A stretch of DNA of 50,668 bases, from the NCBI GenBank assembly GCA_003660555.1, contig QMUK01000002.1:1-50668 (forward strand). The letters run 5' to 3'. Shown piece by piece: positions 30,687-39,090 of this stretch. Origin of the DNA: Thermococci archaeon. GTDB taxonomy: Archaea; Hadarchaeota; B88-G9. The notes under the pieces were generated by a model. It saw only the letters and a program-made list of their open reading frames with translations. It was not told the DNA's origin and made no database searches. Every line of letters begins with the position of its first letter. The stretch's first letter is position 1. The position numbers and the translations under genes were made by a program.

Positions 30687-32273
30687 TCAATCGAGGTACT
30701 TGGACACATATGGACCTTCCTTGAAATATCCCATTTTGTAGTAGTACTCCCTGACTCCTATGCCACTCAAAACAGATATCTTGCCAGATTCCATGGATAT
30801 TTCCTCGGCCATTTCAAGCAATCTTCTACCTACTCCTCTGTGCTGCCACCATCTCCTCTTTCTTTCTCCTATAGGGATAGATTTGCCGTAAACGTGTAAC
30901 TCTCTGACTACGTGTGTCCCGGATAACTCTTCCCTATGTGCTTTCCTAGAAACTCTCCTGAGTCTTAGATATCCTATTAATATCTCTTCCTCCGGATCCT
31001 CTGCCGATATGAAGTATTCCTTTCCTTTTCCGGCTTTGTACTCCTCTATCAAGTATTCTACTCTTTTAGGCCTCCTTCCCTCTTTCAGATATTTATGACC
31101 TACCTCCCTGCATCTTATACAATTACACTTCTTTCCTTTCTTCTTCAGTTCCTTGAGAACTACCTCCCTCAAGTTAGATAGCTTCACTCCGTCTACTATA
31201 GCTTTAACTGGTATGTCTCTTTGTATTCGCATAGTTCTGACCCATTTAGGGATTAATTCTCCCTTAACCTTAGATATAAGCTCAATAGCTTCTTTGTCCC
31301 TAATTGGTGTGTATTCGCCCCTTTTCCACTCATCATATAACTTAGTTCCTTCTATGACTAGGCAAGGATATATCTTTATCATGTCTGGTTTGAATTGGCT
31401 ATCACGGAATATCCTCTCGAACATTTTGTAGTCTCTTTTCAAATCAGATCCCGGAAGCCCAGGCATAATGTGGTAACATATCTTAAATCCGGAATCTCTC
31501 GCTATTCTAGTGGCTTCGACGATGTCTTCCACAGTATGGCCTCTATTCACTCTTTCCAGGACATCCTCGTATATTGATTGGATTCCCAGCTCTATTCTAG
31601 TGGCTCCTAGGGATAATATCCTGTCTATTTGGTCCTCCTTAGCCCAATCTGGTCTGGTCTCTACAGTCAGTCCAGTGTTTCTTATCTCGGATTTCTCAGC
31701 TATTTTCTGCGCTTCCTCGATAGAAGAAGTTGTTTTTCCCGTTAGCCCATCTAATATTTCCTTGACAAACCACTTCTGGTAATCGTAAGGCATAGCAGTA
31801 AAGGTGCCTCCCATTATTATTACTTCAGCCTTTTCAACTGGATGTCCTATTTTCCTGAGCTGATTTATTCTGTGTTCGACTTGCTTCCTAGGATGGTATT
31901 CGTTTTGAATTGCTCTCATAGTAGCTGGCTCGAGACCAGTATAACTTTGTGGTACCCCTCGTTCCGGACCTCCCGGACAATAAGAACACTTTCCATGTGG
32001 ACAAGGATAGGGAGAGGTCATTACTGCTATTACCGCTATTCCAGAAATAGTTCTGACCGGCTTTCTGACTAATACATCATATTTTTCCTCTTTTATTACT
32101 TTTTCCTCGCCTATGAAGGATATTATCTCTGAATTGGACGGTATTCTCCCTAATTTGTACTTCCTCGCTATCTTTATTTTCTCTCTGTGTAGATCCTCCT
32201 TCCTCTTTATTCTTCCCTGCTCTATGGATTTTATTATCTCGAGCATTGCCTTCTCATTTTCCAAGTAGAACAC
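30687..32273 (-). CDS. elp3: Elp3 family tRNA uridine(34) modification enzyme (radical SAM + GNAT)
   Basis: CPHGKCSYCPGGPERGVPQSYTG; C-terminal GNAT WWQHRGVGRRLLEMAEE. Confidence 0.96.
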   Translation of the reverse strand: MFYLENEKAMLEIIKSIEQGRIKRKEDLHREKIKIARKYKLGRIPSNSEIISFIGEEKVIKEEKYDVLVRKPVRTISGIAVIAVMTSPYPCPHGKCSYCPGGPERGVPQSYTGLEPATMRAIQNEYHPRKQVEHRINQLRKIGHPVEKAEVIIMGGTFTAMPYDYQKWFVKEILDGLTGKTTSSIEEAQKIAEKSEIRNTGLTVETRPDWAKEDQIDRILSLGATRIELGIQSIYEDVLERVNRGHTVEDIVEATRIARDSGFKICYHIMPGLPGSDLKRDYKMFERIFRDSQFKPDMIKIYPCLVIEGTKLYDEWKRGEYTPIRDKEAIELISKVKGELIPKWVRTMRIQRDIPVKAIVDGVKLSNLREVVLKELKKKGKKCNCIRCREVGHKYLKEGRRPKRVEYLIEEYKAGKGKEYFISAEDPEEEILIGYLRLRRVSRKAHREELSGTHVVRELHVYGKSIPIGERKRRWWQHRGVGRRLLEMAEEISMESGKISVLSGIGVREYYYKMGYFKEGPYVSKYLD

Positions 32274-32634
32274 CCTTGATCAGCTTCATTGCCCCAGGTC
32301 CTATCTCCATGGGTCCTATAAATCTCAAAAACGTTGGATTTGCCTTGCTCCCCATTCTGATTAATAAGTCTTTTCCTAGGAAAACTTCCACGGTGTATTC
32401 TAGGTTGTCTAGCTCCTTAGCCACCTTAATGAGTTTCGAAATCGAGAATGTTGCCATACTACTATTTCTTCCGCTTATTCCTTTCTTCCTAAGATAATAC
32501 TGAATTCCTCTCTTTAAATGGACTCTGGTCTCGTTCTCTGAGAATTCAATAGAAAGTATCTCTCCGTTTGAGTCTTCTAGTTCAACAGCTCCCCTGATCT
32601 TCTTAAGGAATGTGATTGCTTCCTGTAAACTCAA
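32254..32634 (-). CDS. hypothetical protein (126 aa)
   Basis: Intact ORF overlapping its neighbours on the same strand. Confidence 0.6.
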   Translation of the reverse strand: MSLQEAITFLKKIRGAVELEDSNGEILSIEFSENETRVHLKRGIQYYLRKKGISGRNSSMATFSISKLIKVAKELDNLEYTVEVFLGKDLLIRMGSKANPTFLRFIGPMEIGPGAMKLIKGVLLGK

Positions 32635-32780
32635 GCACTACCCTCCCTTACTACTAGATTTAGCTTCCCACTAATTACTACTGATTTTTCTCCTAGTTGT
32701 ACTTCCAAATTCCTTACTTTCAGATTTATCTCTTTCTCTGAGGCTAGAACAGACAATAGTTTAATGATAAATGAGTTCAA
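32631..32780 (-). CDS. small hypothetical protein (49 aa)
   Basis: TTG start overlapping the pyrK-like stop (TTGA), SD GGAGG upstream; the track's longer start lies inside the neighbouring gene. Confidence 0.5.
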   Translation of the reverse strand: MNSFIIKLLSVLASEKEINLKVRNLEVQLGEKSVVISGKLNLVVREGSA

Positions 32781-33577
32781 ACAATTTCCCTCCTTCCTGA
32801 GGATGTTCTGAATACTCCTAGGTCCTGATGATTTTCCATTATCTCTTCTCTGGACAGGACTGGCCCTTCTATACATGTGACTATTTCACCAAACGAGCAG
32901 TGCCCACAAAGTCCGATTCCGCACTTCATGTACCTAGAGAAACTTACTTGATAATCAGTGAAATTCTTGTTCTCTAAGACTTCGATGCAAGAAACTATCA
33001 TCGCCTCAGGTCCACAAACTACTACTTGGTCGTATTGATCTAATTTCTCTGAGTGTAGGGCCTCGGAAACTAATCCTTTTATGCCCAATGACCCGTCTTC
33101 AGTTACAATTACGACTTCAGACTTCGATCTCAACCTATCCAAGAAGAACACGTCTTTTGACGTTTTGAATCCCATTAGTGTTTTCACCCTTATCCCCATG
33201 GATCTCAACTTCTCTGCTAGAGGAGCTAGTGGTGCTATTCCAACTCCTCCAGAAACTAGAAGGACTTCGCTCCATTCTTTTTTCACAGAGAACCCATTTC
33301 CGCATGGTCCTCTTACTCCAATATAGTCTCCAGGTTTTAGTGCGTGAATTGAAGCTGTGAAATTGCCTATTTTCTCCACTGAAACTCCTGAAATCCGTCC
33401 TATGTAAGAATATGCCATTGGTTTCTCTCCCTTTCGTGGAATCCAGATCATACAATATTGTCCTGGATTCGGAGTTTTTCCCTTGAAGAAGATTGTCTTT
33501 ACCTTGTAATTCTCTCTTTTCACTTTTAGGATCATGACCTTGCTCCTAGTAGACGGACACTTGAACCGAAGTTCCAT
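32777..33577 (-). CDS. dihydroorotate dehydrogenase electron transfer subunit-like (PyrK) FAD/2Fe-2S protein
   Basis: VRGPCGNGF, VSGGVGIAPLAPLAEKL, CGPEAMI and 2Fe-2S motif CGIGLCGHCSFGEIVTC. Confidence 0.85.
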   Translation of the reverse strand: MELRFKCPSTRSKVMILKVKRENYKVKTIFFKGKTPNPGQYCMIWIPRKGEKPMAYSYIGRISGVSVEKIGNFTASIHALKPGDYIGVRGPCGNGFSVKKEWSEVLLVSGGVGIAPLAPLAEKLRSMGIRVKTLMGFKTSKDVFFLDRLRSKSEVVIVTEDGSLGIKGLVSEALHSEKLDQYDQVVVCGPEAMIVSCIEVLENKNFTDYQVSFSRYMKCGIGLCGHCSFGEIVTCIEGPVLSREEIMENHQDLGVFRTSSGRREIV

Positions 33578-34332
33578 TAGAATAACCTCCTCCCTATGAC
33601 TAGATATGCCGTATGACCTATCAATTTACCCATCGGTTTTACTTTTCCTTTGGATAGTGATATCTTCCTTTCTACTGTCTCTAGTGCACTAATTTTCACT
33701 CCCTCTGGAATAATTCTGGAGAGATTGACTAGCTGATCCATCGTTGGTAGATAAAGCGAAAATCTCCCCCCTGGTTTCAGTGCCTCGATTACTTTCTCTA
33801 TTATCTCAAATGGATTTCCGACGTCTATTACAGCAGCATCGAATTTCTCATCTGTGCTACGAAACTCTTCCTCTCTCAGATCTACTCTATCTGACAATCC
33901 CAAGAAGTCTAGATTCCTTTTTATTATTTTGGAAAAGTCCTTTCTCTTCTCATATGAGACTACCCTTCCGTTTTCCCCGACTAAGTAGGCTAGTATGCAA
34001 GTCATGTATCCGGATCCTCCTCCCACCTCTAGTACTTCTCTCCCAGGACCTATCGATAGGTACCTTATTATCTGGTACGCGTCTTTTGGATGTATTATCT
34101 GAGGTCCTCTCCTTATTCTGGACAACTTGTCCTGGAAATCTGGTTTAACTACCAATAGTTTTTCACTGGTGCTTGTAGTTATTACGTCTCCCTCTCTTCC
34201 TCCTAAGATATCATCACAAGATATCTTCCCTAAGTGCGTATGCAATTCTCTTCCTTTCTCCAGTTTAACCAAGAACTCAACATCTCTGGAGAGTAGTAAT
34301 GCCAGATCTCCCTCCCTGAATTCCCCAGACAT
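33577..34332 (-). CDS. trmI: tRNA (adenine-N1)-methyltransferase TrmI-like
   Basis: RRGPQIIHPKDAYQIIRYLSIGPGREVLEVGGGSGYMTCILAYLVG. ATG 34332 (MSGEFREGD) sits about 29 nt from a TATA-like element. Confidence 0.88.
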   Translation of the reverse strand: MSGEFREGDLALLLSRDVEFLVKLEKGRELHTHLGKISCDDILGGREGDVITTSTSEKLLVVKPDFQDKLSRIRRGPQIIHPKDAYQIIRYLSIGPGREVLEVGGGSGYMTCILAYLVGENGRVVSYEKRKDFSKIIKRNLDFLGLSDRVDLREEEFRSTDEKFDAAVIDVGNPFEIIEKVIEALKPGGRFSLYLPTMDQLVNLSRIIPEGVKISALETVERKISLSKGKVKPMGKLIGHTAYLVIGRRLF

Positions 34333-34411
34333 GTAATCTGATAGCAACATAGAAACCTTTAAATCTTAGGTAGTTCGTCTCGCACCGAGACGGTGAAGAG
34401 GGGGTATAACC

Positions 34412-34627
34412 ATAGGAAGAGTGAGATCATTGTACATAAAGTCTGTGGCTAAGAAGCTAATGGAAAAGTATCCCAAACTATTCACGGAGGACTTCGAGAG
34501 AAACAAGGAGATAGTCGAGAGAATAATCATTGGTGGAAGCCCCATAATAAAAAACAAAATTGCTGGGTACATAACCAGTGTAATTAAGAGCGAGAGATTA
34601 AGAGCAGAGAGAGAGCTCAGAATGTGA
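34412..34627 (+). CDS. rps17e: ribosomal protein eS17, apparently initiated at ATA
   Basis: (M)GRVRSLYIKSVAKKLMEKYPKLFTEDFERNKEIVERI...IKNKIAGYITSVIKSE; the conserved GRVR lies upstream of the track's GTG 34421. Confidence 0.85.
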   Translation: MGRVRSLYIKSVAKKLMEKYPKLFTEDFERNKEIVERIIIGGSPIIKNKIAGYITSVIKSERLRAERELRM

Positions 34628-35210
34628 TATCGAGCACCCAGTACCCCCTAAGCACTGGATTCTGGTAAATGACGCTGTGTACAACACTTCTCCTAAGTAC
34701 CGCTTTGACTCTCAAGTCCTCCCAGGGATACATTGACTTAGACTCTACTTCCCTTTCGTCTTTTACAATGGTGCGTACTCCCTTAGGAAGGCCCAAGGAG
34801 AATTTACCTCTCTCTTCCTGATCTGAGAGTAAAACTATTGAGTATGTCGCTGTGGATATCTCTGCCAATCTGACTGCTAGACTCAACTTCCCGAGGCCAA
34901 GGACCCTTATACCTGTTTCAGATTCGAAATCTCTTATCTCGGAGATTAGTGGAACATCTCCCTTTTTTCTGGAGAGTCTTCCTCCTGGTATGTCTAAGTG
35001 TACCTCGTCTGCACCCTCTTCTCTAGCTAACTTAAGAGCTAATTCTATTTCTCCTTCTATCACTCTCCTTTTACGGGCTTTCTTGTACATGACTTTGCAA
35101 GGAGTGTTATACGGTGCTTCGACTTTCACAGCACAAGTTACGAATGGTCCATCCCCTTGAAACCTCTCGTTCAGTAATGAGGTGCCCGAATCTGCGCCAA
35201 CTATTATCAT
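34617..35210 (-). CDS. conserved archaeal hypothetical protein (possible DUF4152-type)
   Basis: MIIVGADSGTSLLNERFQGDGPFVTCAVKVEAPYNTPCKVMYKKARKRR; family call from memory. Confidence 0.5.
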   Translation of the reverse strand: MIIVGADSGTSLLNERFQGDGPFVTCAVKVEAPYNTPCKVMYKKARKRRVIEGEIELALKLAREEGADEVHLDIPGGRLSRKKGDVPLISEIRDFESETGIRVLGLGKLSLAVRLAEISTATYSIVLLSDQEERGKFSLGLPKGVRTIVKDEREVESKSMYPWEDLRVKAVLRRSVVHSVIYQNPVLRGYWVLDITF

Positions 35211-35229
35211 CTAGCTGAATCCCCCCTAG

Positions 35230-37530
35230 CTAGCGGAAGTAATGTTCATATATCTCCCCTATTATCGATTTCATCAGCTTCTTCCCACCTTCGACTCTGG
35301 AAGACTTCTCTGCATCGTTCCAGCTCCTGTTCTGTAAGCCCTTGGATATCAGGAGAGCTTCCTCCTCTTGGGAAATGTTAGGTCTCTTCTTGTTTGAGTC
35401 CAAGAAGTACATCCTGATTAGTTTGAGAGCCACATCGTATATGGTCTCGAAATTAAAGAAGTAATCTTTAACATATCTGTTCATCCTCTCTTTTTCCTCC
35501 TCAGTCAAATTAAGTTCCCATGAGGAGATGGCTTTATCGTCGGATTTAAGTAGCTTAGATGCGACGAATGGGTCTAAGTCCCTGTGTATTACTTTCAAAT
35601 AGTCCAATAACCTCCTCCTGAATCTCCTGTTCGCTTCTCTCACCATGTTCTTGGCTTTATTGCTCAGGGGTCTTATTGAAATTATTGAGTACTCTCCGCT
35701 GACTGGGTTTCTTTTCGGGCTTAGATGGACATGTATGAAGCCATTTTTCTCCCAAAAGTCAACTAGATAAATGTCTGATCCATATCCCACTCCTATCCAA
35801 TCGTACTCCTTTGACTCCTTTAATAGTTCTGAGAGCATCCTAGAACCTATGCCCATTCTCATTGCATCCGGATGGGATGCTATTCTAACCACCCTAAGAC
35901 CCTTGAGTCCGGAGAATTCAATCATTCCGTAATACTTGACCATGACATCTGGTATTATGTTTCCAGGTGGTTTATACCTAGTAAGCATTTTCTCAGCTAT
36001 TTCTCTCGGGACATTTCCCTCTTTACATATCTGGAGAGCTCCTACTATTTTTCCTGTTTCCTTGATCTTTAAACACCTTGCTTCATGATGCGGTGCATCT
36101 GCAAGTAGTGCAGCATCGCTCGGCCTATTCCTATAATGTGCCAGAACGTATATGCCGAAGAAGTGCTTCAACTCCTCTTCCTTTTCCCCACTGAACCATG
36201 AGTTTAAGTCGGGTTTCTCATAGTGTAGGAGGGACCTCTTTATTCGTTCGTAATCCTCCTGAAAGAGAGGTTCTGGTTCAGAATCCAAAAGGAGGGCATC
36301 GAAGAGCCATCTCTCAATTGGGTCCCCTGGGCTATACCTTATCGGTTCCTCCATCTCGGCTTTTATAACCCTTTTCTCTAATTTTCTTAGGAACTTGACA
36401 GAAAAACCTCTTCCAGCTCCTTCATATCCGTGAAGTGTAGACGAATATATTGCTCTCGGGTACTTATCCATGATCTCATGTAAAATTGGGACGTGGACTC
36501 CTCCAGCCTCATCGACCCCAATTAGGTCTCCTCTGGATTCCGCTGCTGTCAATGGTGAGCAGTACACAATTCTGATCCTATTCGACAATATCTTCCTTTC
36601 CAAGACTTCGTGTTCTACTCCCAGTCTCTCTAGGGTTATTGAGGCAAACTTCATTAATTCTAAGACGTTTTCAAATTCGGGGGAGGTAACTACTACTCTA
36701 ATCTCTCTTTTTCTCTCTAGTCTCTTGGACAACTCATGTGCCAAAGCAGCTAGAGATATACCTAGCACAGCAGACTTCCCCCTCCCTCTATCTGCTGTGA
36801 TCACCATGTACCTCTCTTCGTCCAGTAACTTCTCGGCAAGTGAGATTGCATTCACTTGGTCCTGAGTTATGGCTAAATCGTAAACTTCCCTGGGAAAAAC
36901 AGTTCTCTCTGGTATCATCAATTCCCTCCTTTTGGTATCTCCTTCTCGCCGATACACTCCTCTCTTGATCCATCTGAGATTTGGACAGTCCATTACCCAT
37001 ATCCCATCGTGTTCCATTATCTTGCTTGCTATTCTCCTGAGAAAAAGTCTTCTAATGTCTTTCATCTCGTATGGTGGTGTTATCATTTTTTTGTGGAATC
37101 TGAAGTTGGTCTTGTGCAAGTTCTCTAGTCTAGGAGTAAGCATCAGGATTAAGCCTCCTCCCCTGACGGTCTCTATTAGTCTCCCAAGGACATCTGGGTC
37201 GAAGTCATCAGTTAAGTCTAATACTGCTAAATCAAAGGTTCTACCCATTGCCTTTTCACTTTCTTCAAAGGAAAGCAAGGTCACATTGCCCTCTTCCTCA
37301 AGAGAGTTTAGAAAAACATCGAATCTCTCCTTGGATTGTTCACTTTCTCTGAAAGGAGTGCAGGAGTATAGTATCTCTACGTTCTCCCCTTTAATTTGTG
37401 AGAAATGTTTTGATATCATACCTGCTAGTTTGCTTTTCCCCTTTCCAGTTAGAACTAGCATCCTTCTATGATTTAAAGCTTCCGACTCTGAAATCATTTC
37501 CTCTAACTCTCGAAGTAATTCCTGAGTCAT
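35230..37530 (-). CDS. tmcA: tRNA(Met) cytidine acetyltransferase TmcA
   Basis: Helicase-like ITADRGRGKSAVLGISLAAL, ADAPHHEARCLK, GNAT VRIASHPDAMRMGIGSRMLSELL. Confidence 0.95.
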   Translation of the reverse strand: MTQELLRELEEMISESEALNHRRMLVLTGKGKSKLAGMISKHFSQIKGENVEILYSCTPFRESEQSKERFDVFLNSLEEEGNVTLLSFEESEKAMGRTFDLAVLDLTDDFDPDVLGRLIETVRGGGLILMLTPRLENLHKTNFRFHKKMITPPYEMKDIRRLFLRRIASKIMEHDGIWVMDCPNLRWIKRGVYRREGDTKRRELMIPERTVFPREVYDLAITQDQVNAISLAEKLLDEERYMVITADRGRGKSAVLGISLAALAHELSKRLERKREIRVVVTSPEFENVLELMKFASITLERLGVEHEVLERKILSNRIRIVYCSPLTAAESRGDLIGVDEAGGVHVPILHEIMDKYPRAIYSSTLHGYEGAGRGFSVKFLRKLEKRVIKAEMEEPIRYSPGDPIERWLFDALLLDSEPEPLFQEDYERIKRSLLHYEKPDLNSWFSGEKEEELKHFFGIYVLAHYRNRPSDAALLADAPHHEARCLKIKETGKIVGALQICKEGNVPREIAEKMLTRYKPPGNIIPDVMVKYYGMIEFSGLKGLRVVRIASHPDAMRMGIGSRMLSELLKESKEYDWIGVGYGSDIYLVDFWEKNGFIHVHLSPKRNPVSGEYSIISIRPLSNKAKNMVREANRRFRRRLLDYLKVIHRDLDPFVASKLLKSDDKAISSWELNLTEEEKERMNRYVKDYFFNFETIYDVALKLIRMYFLDSNKKRPNISQEEEALLISKGLQNRSWNDAEKSSRVEGGKKLMKSIIGEIYEHYFR

Positions 37531-37553
37531 CTGCCCCACGGATTGGGGTGGGG

Positions 37554-37562
37554 GATAAAAAG
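37554..37562. promoter_or_regulatory. shared TATA-like element (GATAAAAAG / CTTTTTATC) between tmcA and the carbamoyltransferase gene
   Basis: Centred about 27-28 nt from both divergent ATGs (37585 + and 37530 -). Confidence 0.5.
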
Positions 37563-37584
37563 TCTTTCATTAAACTGGCGGAAC

Positions 37585-39090
37585 ATGATCGTGCTTGGCA
37601 TACACGATGGCCACGACGCTGGTGCTGCTTTGTTAATAAACGGAGAAATAGTAGCGGCTGTAAATGAGGAGAGATTCTCTAGGAAGAAATGTCATAGAGG
37701 CATACCTTTGAAATCCGTAGAATTCTTGCTGAATTCTCAAGGTGTTTCTCCCCAAGAAATAGATGTTGTGGCAGTATCTGGTCTGTTTAGAAGGGAAAAG
37801 AGGTTTAGATTGTTAGAACGTTTTCTAGATAGATTAGGATTCTGTAGGAGAACGTTTATAGAACATCACACGTGCCACGCCTCTTCAGCTTATTTCACAT
37901 CTGGGTTCAAAAAGGATTGCCTAGTTCTGACAATAGATGCTGCCGGAGATGGTCTATCAATGACTCTGAACTTGGCGAATGAAGAGGAGGGCATAAAGAG
38001 AATGTGGTGCTCAAGTAGCTATAACTCTCTGGGAGATTTCTATGCCTCAGTGACAAAGATATTGGGATTCAAGCCAATGCTTCACGAAGGAAAGGTAATG
38101 AGTTTGTCCTCATATGGAAGACCCACTTACTTAGAGGCTCTCAGGAAACTAGTTTGGTTCGACCGAGAAGAGAAGAGCCTAAGGGGAATTGGTGTGCTAG
38201 GTGAGAGATCCATTAAAGAAATAATGGAGAGGATAGGTTCGAACTACGTTCCACGAGATTTGGCCTCTTCCGCCCAAACCCTCCTGGAGGAAGTTGTGAC
38301 TAGCATAGTGGAAGTCGCTATGGAAGAAACGGGTATCAAGAGATTGTGTTTGGCTGGAGGAGTTGCACAGAACGTCAAGGCCAATATGCTCATTAGAGAA
38401 TTAGTAGACGAGCTATATGTCTTTCCCCACATGGGAGATGGAGGATTAGCTGTAGGTGCAGCTCTTTACCAACAATGGGTTGAAGAGGGTTTAAAACCAT
38501 ATGAGCTGAGGAGTTTATTCCTGGGTCCAGAATACGAGTACGACTCTGGGGAGGAAGTTGACCCAGGGGAAATCGCTGAGTGGATTTCAGAGGGAAAAGT
38601 AGTGGCTCTGTTCCAAGGGAGAATGGAGTATGGGCCTAGAGCTCTAGGACATAGGAGTATATTGGCTGACCCAACCTCTAATGTTAAAAGAGAGCTCAAC
38701 GAGAGGCTTGGGAGAGAATGGTTTATGCCATTTGCTCCAACAATAATAGAGAGGAAAGCTGATAGATATTTAGAGAATGCCGAGAGGTCTCCATTCATGA
38801 CTCTCTGCTTCAGAGTGAAAGAAGAAGTAATAAACCAAATACCTTCTGTGGTCCATGTGGATGGTACTACTAGGCCACAAACCATAACTAAGGAAGATGA
38901 CCCGTTCTACTATCAAGTGATAAGAGAGTTCGAGAGAATAAGCGGTGTGCCATTAGTTCTGAATACTAGTCTAAACCTCCATGGAGAACCTATAGTTTGT
39001 AGACCTGAAGAGGCTATTTCCTCGTTTAGGAGGGGTGCAGCAGACGTGCTTGTTATAAACGGAAGAATATACCGGGGGGATGTTCGATGA
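37585..39090 (+). CDS. NodU/CmcH family carbamoyltransferase
   Basis: MIVLGIHDGHDAGAALLINGEIVAAVNEERFSRKK, EHHTCHASSAYFTSGF, LAGGVAQNVKAN, MEYGPRALGHRSILADPT. Confidence 0.95.
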   Translation: MIVLGIHDGHDAGAALLINGEIVAAVNEERFSRKKCHRGIPLKSVEFLLNSQGVSPQEIDVVAVSGLFRREKRFRLLERFLDRLGFCRRTFIEHHTCHASSAYFTSGFKKDCLVLTIDAAGDGLSMTLNLANEEEGIKRMWCSSSYNSLGDFYASVTKILGFKPMLHEGKVMSLSSYGRPTYLEALRKLVWFDREEKSLRGIGVLGERSIKEIMERIGSNYVPRDLASSAQTLLEEVVTSIVEVAMEETGIKRLCLAGGVAQNVKANMLIRELVDELYVFPHMGDGGLAVGAALYQQWVEEGLKPYELRSLFLGPEYEYDSGEEVDPGEIAEWISEGKVVALFQGRMEYGPRALGHRSILADPTSNVKRELNERLGREWFMPFAPTIIERKADRYLENAERSPFMTLCFRVKEEVINQIPSVVHVDGTTRPQTITKEDDPFYYQVIREFERISGVPLVLNTSLNLHGEPIVCRPEEAISSFRRGAADVLVINGRIYRGDVR

